Shown here: positions 1 to 7,490 of the stretch, one piece after another
Numbering within the stretch: position 1 is the stretch's first letter
How the letters are laid out: every line of letters begins with the position of its first letter
Source of the DNA: Micromonospora sicca
GTDB taxonomy: Bacteria > Actinomycetota > Actinomycetes > Mycobacteriales > Micromonosporaceae
Direction of reading: 5' to 3'
Length of the DNA: 43,254 nt
NCBI RefSeq assembly: GCF_003172935.1
Contig: NZ_QGKS01000260.1
Coordinates: forward strand, 1 to 43,254
The notes under the pieces: generated by a model
Seen by the model: only the letters and a program-made list of their open reading frames with translations
Told to the model about the DNA's origin: nothing
Databases searched by the model: none
Made by a program: the position numbers and the translations under genes

Positions 1-98
1 ACGCGGGTGGGCCAGGGAACGGCGAGCGACCGACGACTCACCGCGGGACTCAGCTGGGCGCCGGGTTGCGGGTGGACCGGTGACGGTCCGGGAAACAT
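1..98 (-). CDS. possible 5' end of a divergent gene running off the left edge
   Basis: From an ATG at 98 the minus strand stays open for 32 codons to the window edge, beginning MFPGPSPVHP. The start sits exactly where the start of the ROK gene sits in the mirrored module at 3416-3469: a TTGACG box, 17 bp, a TAGGTT box and about 7 bp to the ATG, which would give a leaderless mRNA. I recognise no domain; the residues are Pro/Ser/Arg-rich and not an obvious signal peptide. The promoter argues for a real gene, the sequence alone does not. It could equally be a decayed relic of a duplicated regulator start. Confidence 0.3.
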   Translation of the reverse strand, partial: MFPGPSPVHPQPGAQLSPAVSRRSLAVPWPTR

Positions 99-165
99 GG
101 CCGAAACCTAGGCCCAATATTTAACTTCGTCAAGTATTGATTTAGGCTGGCGTGGGTCCTACTCT
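90..165. promoter_or_regulatory. left copy of inverted ROK operator/promoter module
   Basis: Bases 90-143 are an inverted copy of 3416-3469 (54 bp, about 4 mismatches). The core at 116-138 is an imperfect palindrome: arm AATATTTAAC, spacer TTC, arm GTCAAGTATT (8 of 10 pairs match). Leftward, TTGACG and TAGGTT boxes 17 bp apart point at the ATG at 98. Rightward, TTGATT (137-142) and TACTCT (160-165), 17 bp apart, point at the GH36 gene. The palindrome overlaps or abuts both -35 boxes, as expected for repression. The ROK protein at 3461-4615 is the obvious candidate ligand (inference). Confidence 0.6.
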
Positions 166-209
166 CGGCGGCACTCATCTGCGCGTCGCCCACCACCGCC
201 GAGGACTTG

Positions 210-2303
210 ATGCCCCCTGTGTTGTTCGATCCCGATCACCGCCTCTGGCTGTTGCGCGGCCCGACCACCGCGTACGCCATCCGGCTCGCCGACGACGACA
301 CCGTGCGACATGTCCACTGGGGAGCGACGCTGACGCTGACCGAGGCGGTGAAGGTTGCCGAGCGCATCTCCCCGGCGGCGAGCAGTTTCGAGGCGGTGGC
401 CGCGGTGGACGAACTGGCGGTGGAGGGCGGCGCCCGCTTCGGACCACCCAGCCTGCTCGTGCGCTTCGCCGACGGCACCCGCGGCGTCCAGTGGCGGTAC
501 GCCGGCCACGACGTCGACGGCGGCCACCTGCGCATCCGGCTGCACGACCGGCACTACCCGCTGCGCCTCACCCTGCACTACCGGGTATGCGCCGACAGCG
601 ACGTGATCGAGCGGTGGACGACCGTCGAGAACCACGACGACCGCACCCCGATCACGGTGCTGCGCTGCGACTCCGCCGCCTGGGCGGCGCCGCACCGGAC
701 GGACTACCGGGTGAGCCACCTCGTCGGCGGCTGGAACAGCGAGTTCCAGCTCCGACGCACCGACGTCGCCGTGGCCGAGACGGTCTTCACCAGCCGGCGC
801 GGGGTGACCAGCCACCACGCCAATCCCTGGCTCGCCGTCGACGACGGCACGGCAGGCGAGGAGCACGGCGAGGTCTGGAGCACCGCGCTGGCCTGGAGCG
901 GCAGCTGGCGAATCACCTTGCACCGGGACCCGGTCGGCCGCACGACCTGGACGGGCGGCTTCGGCCACGAGGGGCTGACCTGGTCGCTGGCCCCCGGCGA
1001 GGCGCTGGACACCCCGGTGTTCGCCGGCCTCTACACGGCGGGCGGGTTCGGGGCTGCCAGCCGCGCCTGGCACGGGTACGTGCGCCGACACGTGCTGTCC
1101 CACCCGAACGAGACGCGACCCGTGCTCTACAACTCGTGGGAGGCGACCGGGTTCGACGTGGACGAGGTCGGCCAGATCGCCCTGGCGGCGCGCGCCGCGA
1201 GCCTCGGCGTCGAGCTGTTCGTGATGGACGACGGTTGGTTCGGCGCCCGCACCGGCGACCACGTGGGCCTCGGCGACTGGGTGCCCAACCCGGTCCGATT
1301 CCCCAACGGGCTGCGCCCGCTCGCAGCGGAGGTGCGGCGGCTCGGCATGCGCTTCGGCCTGTGGGTGGAACCGGAGATGGTCAACCCGGACAGCGACCTC
1401 TACCGGGCGCACCCGGACTGGGTGCTGCACATGACCAACCGCGACCGCACCGAGCTGCGCAACCAGCTGGTGCTGAACCTCGGCCGGCCGGACACCGCCG
1501 AATGGACCCACGCCTGGCTCGACCGGCTGGTGGCCGCGCACGACATCGACTTCCTCAAGTGGGACGCCAACCGGCCGTTCACCGAGGCCGGGTGGCCCGG
1601 GCACGGCGATCCCGACCGGCTGTGGATCGAGCACACCCGCGCGGTCTACCGGATCATGGACCGGCTGCGGGCCGACCACCCGGGCCTGCGCATCGAGGCG
1701 TGCGCCGGCGGCGGCGGGCGGGCCGACCTGGGCATCCTGGCCCGTACCGACCAGGTGTGGACGTCGGACAACACCGACCCGGTCGACCGGATCGACATCC
1801 AGCACGGCTTCAGCCAGCTCTACCCCGCCCAGGTCATGGGCGCCTGGGTCACCGACAGCCCGAACGCGGCCACCGCCCGGGAGACTCCGCTGCGGTTCCG
1901 GTTCCACGTCGCCATGGCCGGCGTTCTGGGCATCGGCGGCGACCTCGCCGCGTGGACCGACGACGAGCTCAAGGAGGCCGTCGAGCTGATCGCCGCGTAC
2001 AAGCGCATCCGGCCGGTCGTCCAGCACGGTACGGCCTACCGGCTGCGCGGCGATGGCACGCTGACCGCGGTGCAGTACGCCCACGGCGACGAGCACGTGG
2101 TGCTCGCCTGGTGCCCGACCCGCCCGTACGGCCACGCAACCGCCCCATTGCGGCTGACCGCAGTGCGGCCGGAGGTGGTGTACCGGGACACCGACACGGG
2201 GGCGACGTACGCGGGTGCCGTGCTGCTCGGTTCCGGCCTGCCCCTCGACCTGCCGTCAGGCGACCACGCCAGCACGCTCGTCCACCTGCGGCCGGTGGGC
2301 TGA
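210..2303 (+). CDS. alpha-galactosidase, glycoside hydrolase family 36
   Basis: This 697-residue retaining alpha-galactosidase would remove terminal alpha-1,6-galactose from raffinose-type sugars or galactosylated hemicellulose. It has the GH36 layout: an N-terminal beta-sandwich (about 1-290), a catalytic barrel (about 300-600) and a C-terminal beta domain. Visible motifs are MDDGWFG, GLWVEPEMVN, FLKWDANRPF with the nucleophile Asp about 452, and TSDNTDP with the acid/base Asp about 520. There is no signal peptide, so it should be cytoplasmic and act on imported oligosaccharides. The ATG at 210 is preferred because GAGGA precedes it by 4 bases. The promoter and palindromic operator lie at 116-165. 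The gene is convergent with the esterase at 2372-3328. The family call is secure; the exact substrate is inference. Confidence 0.93.
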   Translation: MPPVLFDPDHRLWLLRGPTTAYAIRLADDDTVRHVHWGATLTLTEAVKVAERISPAASSFEAVAAVDELAVEGGARFGPPSLLVRFADGTRGVQWRYAGHDVDGGHLRIRLHDRHYPLRLTLHYRVCADSDVIERWTTVENHDDRTPITVLRCDSAAWAAPHRTDYRVSHLVGGWNSEFQLRRTDVAVAETVFTSRRGVTSHHANPWLAVDDGTAGEEHGEVWSTALAWSGSWRITLHRDPVGRTTWTGGFGHEGLTWSLAPGEALDTPVFAGLYTAGGFGAASRAWHGYVRRHVLSHPNETRPVLYNSWEATGFDVDEVGQIALAARAASLGVELFVMDDGWFGARTGDHVGLGDWVPNPVRFPNGLRPLAAEVRRLGMRFGLWVEPEMVNPDSDLYRAHPDWVLHMTNRDRTELRNQLVLNLGRPDTAEWTHAWLDRLVAAHDIDFLKWDANRPFTEAGWPGHGDPDRLWIEHTRAVYRIMDRLRADHPGLRIEACAGGGGRADLGILARTDQVWTSDNTDPVDRIDIQHGFSQLYPAQVMGAWVTDSPNAATARETPLRFRFHVAMAGVLGIGGDLAAWTDDELKEAVELIAAYKRIRPVVQHGTAYRLRGDGTLTAVQYAHGDEHVVLAWCPTRPYGHATAPLRLTAVRPEVVYRDTDTGATYAGAVLLGSGLPLDLPSGDHASTLVHLRPVG

Positions 2304-2331
2304 GCCGGGGCTCAAGGCCGGATCCACGGAT

Positions 2332-2365
2332 CAGGTTCGGGGCGGGCCGCGAGGCGCTGAACCTG
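2332..2365. terminator. possible bidirectional hairpin between convergent genes
   Basis: CAGGTTC (2332-2338) pairs with GAACCTG (2359-2365) across a GC-rich 20-base loop that can partly pair. It lies between the convergent stops of the GH36 and esterase genes. There is no U-tract, so this is weak. Confidence 0.3.
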
Positions 2366-2371
2366 CACCCG

Positions 2372-3328
2372 TCACCCCAACAGGTCTCGCAGCCAGCGCA
2401 ACTGGATCGGTGGCTGGAACGTCGCGCCGCCCTCGTGCCCGTTGTACGGCCAGACCTGAAGCTCCTTCGGGCCCGCGTAATGGTTGTACGCGGCGAGCAC
2501 GGTCGACGGTGGGCAGACGTCGTCCATCAACGCCACCGAGTAGAGCGCTGGTGCGGTGGCCCGCGCCGCGAAGTTGACGCCGTCGAAGTAGCCCAGCGTG
2601 CGGAACACCTGCTCGATCCGGTCACGGTTCGTCGCGCAGAAGTCCGCCAGCTCCTGATACGGGTGCGAGTCGGTGATCTCGGTGGCGCGCCGGAAGTGGG
2701 TCAGGAACGGCAGGTCGATCAGCGCGGCCCGTACCTGGCGGTGCAGGCCGGCGACCGCCTGCGCGATGCCGCCGCCCTGGCTGGCACCGGCGACGACGAT
2801 CCGGGTGCGGTCCACGTCCGGGTGAGCGGCGGCCGCGTCCACCGCCCGCACCGCGTCGGTGAACAACCGGCGGTAGTAGTACTGCTCAGGGTCCAGCACG
2901 CCGCGCGTCAGCAGACCGGAGTGCTGCGGCGTGTCGCCGCCAGGCAGGTCGGGGGTGTCGCCGTCGCCCTGCCCGCGGGAGTCCACCACGAGCACCGCGT
3001 ACCCGGCCGCCGGCCACAGCAGCCACTCGTGGGGCCGGCCCCGGCCGCCGCCGTAGCCGATGAACTGCACGACGCACGGCAGCGGCCCGGCCACGTCCGC
3101 AGGGGCGAGGAACCAGGCGGCCACGCGCTGTCCCTCGTAGCCGCTGAACCGCGCGTCCTGCACCCGCACGCCAGGCAGCAACGCGTCGTACGGGGTGAAC
3201 TCCGGCTTCAGCTCGTGCCGCGCCGCGTCGGACAGCGTCGCCCGCCAGAACGCGTCGAAGTCGTCCGGCTCGACGCGTTCCGGGCAGTAAGTGAGCAGCT
3301 CGGCGAGGGGTAGGTCGAACAGAGCCAC
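2372..3328 (-). CDS. acetyl xylan esterase / cephalosporin-C deacetylase-like hydrolase (AXE1)
   Basis: This 318-residue alpha/beta-hydrolase matches the usual length of carbohydrate esterase family 7. It shows the oxyanion-side RGQGD motif followed by TPDLPGG, the nucleophile elbow GASQGG, a late PPSTVLAAYNHY segment, and the catalytic His in the terminal NGHEGG motif. These enzymes deacetylate short xylo-oligosaccharides and related acetylated sugars inside the cell, which fits the missing signal peptide. The GTG at 3328 is chosen because GGAAAGG lies just upstream and the protein then starts VALFDLPLAEL like its family. A promoter with TTGATT (3417-3422) and TACGCT (3393-3398), 18 bp apart, reads into it from the ROK operator region. 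It pairs functionally with the convergent alpha-galactosidase. Confidence 0.88.
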   Translation of the reverse strand: MALFDLPLAELLTYCPERVEPDDFDAFWRATLSDAARHELKPEFTPYDALLPGVRVQDARFSGYEGQRVAAWFLAPADVAGPLPCVVQFIGYGGGRGRPHEWLLWPAAGYAVLVVDSRGQGDGDTPDLPGGDTPQHSGLLTRGVLDPEQYYYRRLFTDAVRAVDAAAAHPDVDRTRIVVAGASQGGGIAQAVAGLHRQVRAALIDLPFLTHFRRATEITDSHPYQELADFCATNRDRIEQVFRTLGYFDGVNFAARATAPALYSVALMDDVCPPSTVLAAYNHYAGPKELQVWPYNGHEGGATFQPPIQLRWLRDLLG

Positions 3329-3392
3329 GCTATGCCTTTCCGGTTCAGAGGGGCGACGAAGCAGGGCGGTGACGGGCGGATGAGTGCGACCG

Positions 3393-3469
3393 AGCGTAGA
3401 ATTTCCCAAGACACGAAATCAATACTTGACGAAGTTAAATATTAAGCCTAGGTTTGGGCCATGTATCCC
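3393..3469. promoter_or_regulatory. right copy of inverted ROK operator with divergent promoters; leaderless ROK start
   Basis: The core 3421-3443 is a palindrome: arm AATACTTGAC, spacer GAA, arm GTTAAATATT. Rightward, TTGACG (3426-3431) and TAGGTT (3449-3454), 17 bp apart, place the transcription start at or next to the ATG at 3461, so the ROK mRNA is predicted to be leaderless. Leftward, TTGATT and TACGCT 18 bp apart drive the esterase. One operator between two promoters implies autorepression plus control of the esterase. This is the mirror copy of 90-143. Confidence 0.62.
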
Positions 3470-4615
3470 AAGGCGGACGTCGTCGCGCCCGCGGTAACCG
3501 CCGTGTTCACCGCGGTGCTGACCGAAGGACCACTCAGTCGGGTCCGGCTCGCTCGCCGGCTCGGGTTGTCCTCCGCCGCTGTCACCAAGGCCGCACGGCC
3601 ACTCATCGAGATGGGCTACCTGCACGAACTGGCCGCGACCGAGCGGACGGGACCGGGTGCCGGGCGGCCGGCCAGCCCCCTGGCCGTCCGGGCCGACCGC
3701 GAGTTCTTCGTCGGCGTGAAGATCACGGCTGACGAGCTGATCGGCGTCGTCTGCGATCTGTGCGCGCAGGTGCGCACCGCGATCCACCGGCCGCTGACCG
3801 ACCCCGACGTCGAGGCCGTCCTCACCGAGCTCGGCCACCTCGTCGACGAGCTGCTCGACAGCCCCGGTGGCTACCGGGCGCGCACCCGCCGACTGGGGCT
3901 CGCCGTCTCCGGCGACGTGGACCCCACCACCGGCCTGGTCCGGTACTCGCCATTTCTGCGGTGGCACAACGTGCCGCTGCGCGAACGCGCGGAAAAGCTC
4001 ACCGGGCTCACCGTCACGGTCGAGAACGACGTGAAGGCGCTGACCACCGCCGAGCACTGGTTCGGCGAGGGCGTGGGCGCGGAGTCGTTCGCCCTCGTCA
4101 CGGTGGGCACCGGCATCGGCTGTGGCCTGGTCATCGGCGGCCGGCTCGTCTCCGGCTCGCACGGTGTCGCCGGCGAGATCGGCCACATCGGCATCGACGC
4201 GAACGGCCCCACCTGCCACTGCGGCGGCCGCGGCTGCGTGGAGGCCATCGCCGGCACCGATGCCATCGTCGGACAGGCGCGGCAACGCTCCGGACGGCCG
4301 GAGCTCACCTTCGACGAAGCGGTGGATCTGGCACGCCGCGGCGATGAGCGCGTCGGCGCCGTCTTCGCCCGCGCCGGCAACGCGATCGGCTGCGGCATCG
4401 CCGCGGTCGCGAACCTGGTCGGGCCGGCCCGGATCGTCGTGTCCGGCGAAGGCCTGGCCGCCTACGACCTGTTCGAGACACACATCCGTGCGGGCTTCGA
4501 GCGCCAGGCCTTCGGCGCCGCCGCCGAGTGCCCGTTGTCGATCCGCCCGCTGCCCTTCGAGGAGTGGGCGCGTGGAGCGGCCACGGTGAGCATCCAGGCG
4601 CTCGTCGCTTCCTGA
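3461..4615 (+). CDS. ROK-family transcriptional repressor (sugar-responsive)
   Basis: The product has 384 residues. An N-terminal winged helix-turn-helix (about 8-75, with LSRVRLARRLGLSSAAVTKA) is followed by a sugar-kinase-like ROK domain. The ROK signature includes GTGIGCGLVIGG, the VAGEIGHIG block, and the zinc-binding CHCGGRGCVE at about 252-261. Such proteins bind a sugar or sugar phosphate and release their operators. The gene starts inside its own operator module with no leader and no Shine-Dalgarno sequence. It probably controls itself, the esterase, the alpha-galactosidase at 210-2303 and the gene leaving the left edge. lutABC follows after 57 bp in the same direction without an evident terminator, so read-through is possible. 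The effector is unknown; galactose or xylose derivatives are guesses. Confidence 0.92.
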   Translation: MYPKADVVAPAVTAVFTAVLTEGPLSRVRLARRLGLSSAAVTKAARPLIEMGYLHELAATERTGPGAGRPASPLAVRADREFFVGVKITADELIGVVCDLCAQVRTAIHRPLTDPDVEAVLTELGHLVDELLDSPGGYRARTRRLGLAVSGDVDPTTGLVRYSPFLRWHNVPLRERAEKLTGLTVTVENDVKALTTAEHWFGEGVGAESFALVTVGTGIGCGLVIGGRLVSGSHGVAGEIGHIGIDANGPTCHCGGRGCVEAIAGTDAIVGQARQRSGRPELTFDEAVDLARRGDERVGAVFARAGNAIGCGIAAVANLVGPARIVVSGEGLAAYDLFETHIRAGFERQAFGAAAECPLSIRPLPFEEWARGAATVSIQALVAS

Positions 4616-4672
4616 ATCCGGCGTCAACTCCACCCCAGCCGGAGTGCCGCCGAACGTCCCCGAGGACCCGCC

Positions 4673-5383
4673 GTGCGCATCGCCCTGTTCATCACCTGTG
4701 TCAACGACCTCGCCTATCCGCAGACCGGCATCGCGGTCACCCGCATCCTGCGGCGACTCGGTCACACCGTCGAGTTCCCCGTCGCGCAGACCTGCTGCGG
4801 TCAGATGCACGCCAACACCGGGTACCGGGCGGAGGCGGTGCCGATGGTCCGCGGCTTCGCCGACACCTTCGACGGCTACGACGCTGTCGTCGCGCCGTCC
4901 GGCTCGTGCACCGCCATGATCCGCGACCAGTACCCTCGCCTGCACCCGGCTGCGGCCTCCGTCGCCGGCCGCACCTATGAACTCTCCGAGCTGCTCGTGG
5001 ACGTCCTCGGCGTCACCGACGTCGGCGCCGCGTTCGCGCAGACGGTCACCTACCATCCGACCTGCCACAGCCTGCGGATGCTGCGGCTGGGCGACAAGCC
5101 GCTCACCCTGCTGCGCCACGTCCGGGGGATCCGCCTCGTCGAACTCGACGACGCTACCGAGTGCTGCGGCTTCGGCGGCACCTTCGCGCTGAAGAACGCT
5201 GCGGTGTCCACCGCGATGCTCGCCGACAAGTGCGCCCGGGTACGCGAGACGGGCGCGGCGGTGCTCGCGGCGGCGGACAACTCATGCCTGGCCCACATCG
5301 GCGGCGGCCTGGACCGCGCCCGCTCCGGCGTACGGGCGATGCACTACGCCGAGATCCTCGCCATGACGGGACACTACGCATGA
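4673..5383 (+). CDS. lutA: LutA, lactate-oxidation complex (Fe-S)-binding subunit
   Basis: The product has 236 residues, the normal LutA/YkgE length. It contains two cysteine-rich CCG-type modules: CCGQMHANTGY near residue 40 and ECCGFGGTFALKN near 162, plus YHPTCHSLRM. In LutABC-type systems the three proteins form an iron-sulfur enzyme that oxidises L-lactate to pyruvate with electrons passed to the respiratory chain. The GTG at 4673 has GAGGA 7 bases upstream. The stop overlaps the lutB start (ATGA), so the two are translationally coupled. Iron-sulfur ligands are present and nothing looks broken. The position behind a ROK regulator is unusual, because lut operons more often sit beside a GntR/FadR-type gene. 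Confidence 0.93.
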   Translation: MRIALFITCVNDLAYPQTGIAVTRILRRLGHTVEFPVAQTCCGQMHANTGYRAEAVPMVRGFADTFDGYDAVVAPSGSCTAMIRDQYPRLHPAAASVAGRTYELSELLVDVLGVTDVGAAFAQTVTYHPTCHSLRMLRLGDKPLTLLRHVRGIRLVELDDATECCGFGGTFALKNAAVSTAMLADKCARVRETGAAVLAAADNSCLAHIGGGLDRARSGVRAMHYAEILAMTGHYA

Positions 5384-6837
5384 GACACCCCGCCACCCCC
5401 GCCGGAGTTCCGTCCACCGGCGGTGGCCGCATCCGCGCCCCGCTGCCGTTCCCTACCGCCGCCCGAAGCGCGGTCGCCGACGACCAGCTGCGCGCCAACC
5501 TGCACCGGGCCACCCGCACGATCCGCGGCAAACGGGTCCGGGCCGTCGACGAGGTCCCGGACTGGGCGGCGTTGCGCGATGCCGGGGCGGCGATCAAGGC
5601 CGATGTGCAGCGGCGGCTGCCCGAGCTGCTGGAGCGGTTCGAGGCGGCGGCCACGGCCGCCGGCGCCCGGGTGCACTGGGCCCGGGACGCGGCCGAGGCA
5701 TGCCGGATCGTGGTCGAGCTGACCCGCGCGGCCGGCGCCGATGAGGTGGTGAAGGTCAAGTCCATGGCCACCCAGGAGATCGAGCTCAATGAGGCCCTGG
5801 CGGCGGCCGGCATCGCCGCCCACGAGACCGACCTCGCCGAGCTGATCGTGCAGCTCGGCGACGACACCCCGTCACACATCCTGGTGCCCGCGATCCACTA
5901 CAACCGGACGCAGATCCGGGACATCTTCCGCCGCCGGATGGCCGACGCGCCCGCCGACCTGGGCGCGGAGCCGCGGGAGCTGGCCGAGGCGGCCCGCCTG
6001 CACCTGCGGCGCCGGTTCCTGGAGGCGAAGGTCGCCGTGTCCGGGGCGAACTTCGCGGTCGCCGACACGGGCACCCTGGTCGTGGTGGAGTCCGAGGGCA
6101 ACGGGCGGATGTGCCTCACCCTGCCGCAGACCCTGATCAGCGTCGTCGGTGTCGAGAAGCTGGTGCCGAGCTTCGCCGATCTGGAGGTCTTCCTGCAACT
6201 GCTCCCGCGCTCCTCGACCGGCGAGCGGATGAACCCCTACACCTCGATGTGGACGGGGGTCACCCCGGGCGACGGCCCGCAGGACGTGCACGTGGTGCTC
6301 GTCGACAACGGACGTTCGGCGGTGCTGGCGGATCCGGTCGGCCGGTCGGCGCTGTCCTGCATCCGTTGCTCCGCCTGCCTCAACGTCTGCCCCGTCTATG
6401 GGCGGGCCGGTGGGCACGCGTACGGATCGGTGTATCCGGGGCCGATCGGGGCGATCCTGTCTCCGCAGCTGACCGGGGTGGCCGACAACGCGTCGCTGCC
6501 GTTCGCGTCCACGCTCTGCGGCGCCTGCGCCGACGTCTGCCCAGTCAAGATCGACATACCGGAGATCCTCGTCCACCTGCGTCAACAGGCACCGCACCCG
6601 GTGGCGGAGCGGACGGCCATGCGTACCCTCTCGTGGATCATGCGCAGCCCACGACGGTGGGCCCTCGCGTTGCGGGTTGCCCGCCGCGCCGCCGGCCCCC
6701 TGGGCGCCTGGCGGCATCGGCGGACCGGGACGCGCACCCTGCGCCGGCTGCCCTGGCCGGCGTCGGCGTGGACGCGGTCGCGCGACGCCCCGCTGCCCGC
6801 GCCGCAGACCTTCCGTGAATGGTGGGAAAAGCAGTGA
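5380..6837 (+). CDS. lutB: LutB, ferredoxin-like 4Fe-4S subunit of the lactate-oxidation complex
   Basis: The product has 485 residues. The N-terminal two thirds is the LutB/YkgF body of the LUD fold, with the KSMATQEIELNEAL motif and a segment reading VADTGTLVVVESEGNG. The C-terminal third carries two 4Fe-4S binding motifs, CIRCSACLNVCPVYG and CGACADVCPVKID. The ATG at 5380 overlaps the lutA stop by four bases, and the end overlaps lutC by GTGA, so the three genes form one tight operon. The protein probably relays electrons between LutA/LutC and the quinone pool or another acceptor (family inference). Length and motifs are complete. Confidence 0.94.
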   Translation: MRHPATPAGVPSTGGGRIRAPLPFPTAARSAVADDQLRANLHRATRTIRGKRVRAVDEVPDWAALRDAGAAIKADVQRRLPELLERFEAAATAAGARVHWARDAAEACRIVVELTRAAGADEVVKVKSMATQEIELNEALAAAGIAAHETDLAELIVQLGDDTPSHILVPAIHYNRTQIRDIFRRRMADAPADLGAEPRELAEAARLHLRRRFLEAKVAVSGANFAVADTGTLVVVESEGNGRMCLTLPQTLISVVGVEKLVPSFADLEVFLQLLPRSSTGERMNPYTSMWTGVTPGDGPQDVHVVLVDNGRSAVLADPVGRSALSCIRCSACLNVCPVYGRAGGHAYGSVYPGPIGAILSPQLTGVADNASLPFASTLCGACADVCPVKIDIPEILVHLRQQAPHPVAERTAMRTLSWIMRSPRRWALALRVARRAAGPLGAWRHRRTGTRTLRRLPWPASAWTRSRDAPLPAPQTFREWWEKQ

Positions 6838-7454
6838 CCGCCCGAGCCGAGGTCCTCGCCCGCCTGCGGGCGGCGCTGGTCGACGCACCGACGCCGGTCG
6901 ACGTGCCGCGCCACTATCGCCGCGTCGCCGAGTCCGTCGATCTGGTCGAGCTGTTCGTCGACCGGCTGGTGGACTACCGCGCGGTGGTCCACCACGGTTT
7001 CGATGCTCTCCCGCGTCTGCTGGCCGGCGTCGACCGGCTCGCGGTGCCCGACGACATCCCCGGGCACTGGCTGACCGGCTTCGCCGGGCAGGTCCGCCGG
7101 GACACACCCCCTCTGTCGCCGGCCGACCTCGACGGCATGGACGCCGTACTGACCGGCTGCGCGGTAGCGGTGGCCGACACCGGCACCATCGTGCTGGACG
7201 CCGGTCAAGCCCAGGGACGCCGGGTGCTGACGCTCGTTCCCGACCGGCACATCTGTGTCGTCCGGACCGGCCAGATCGTGGGCCTGGTGCCCGAGGCCGT
7301 CGCCCGGCTCGACCCGCGCGCGCCGCAGACCTGGATCTCCGGCCCGTCGGCGACCAGCGACATCGAGCTGGACCGGGTGGAGGGGGTGCACGGGCCCCGC
7401 CGACTGGAGGTCGTCCTGATCCCCGACGACGACGTGATCGCACCCGGCCGCTGA
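6834..7454 (+). CDS. lutC: LutC, LUD-domain subunit of the lactate-oxidation complex
   Basis: The product is 206 residues from the GTG at 6834, which overlaps the lutB stop (GTGA); an in-frame ATG at 6819 would add five residues. It shows the LutC/YkgG fold with ALTGCAVAVADTGTI-like strands and the C-terminal pair ISGPSATSDIEL and GVHGPRRLEVVLI that typifies the family. It is the third member of the lutABC set. The gene ends 36 bp before the convergent second ROK gene, with a GC-rich inverted repeat between them. Confidence 0.92.
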   Translation: MTARAEVLARLRAALVDAPTPVDVPRHYRRVAESVDLVELFVDRLVDYRAVVHHGFDALPRLLAGVDRLAVPDDIPGHWLTGFAGQVRRDTPPLSPADLDGMDAVLTGCAVAVADTGTIVLDAGQAQGRRVLTLVPDRHICVVRTGQIVGLVPEAVARLDPRAPQTWISGPSATSDIELDRVEGVHGPRRLEVVLIPDDDVIAPGR

Positions 7455-7466
7455 CCGAAGTCACGC

Positions 7467-7488
7467 CGCGGCCCGGGCCCCGGCCGCG
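7467..7488. terminator. GC-rich inverted repeat between convergent lutC and ROK genes
   Basis: CGCGGCC (7467-7473) and GGCCGCG (7482-7488) form a 7-bp stem with an 8-base GC loop. It fills most of the 36-bp gap between two convergent stops, so it may act in both directions. There is no T-run. Confidence 0.4.
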
Positions 7489-7490
7489 CT

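Noticed and set aside
152..3313. 1053-codon plus-strand open frame spanning GH36 and the esterase
   Set aside because: It is a shadow of two real genes in other frames: Arg/Pro/Gly-rich composition, no domains, and it crosses a convergent gene pair.
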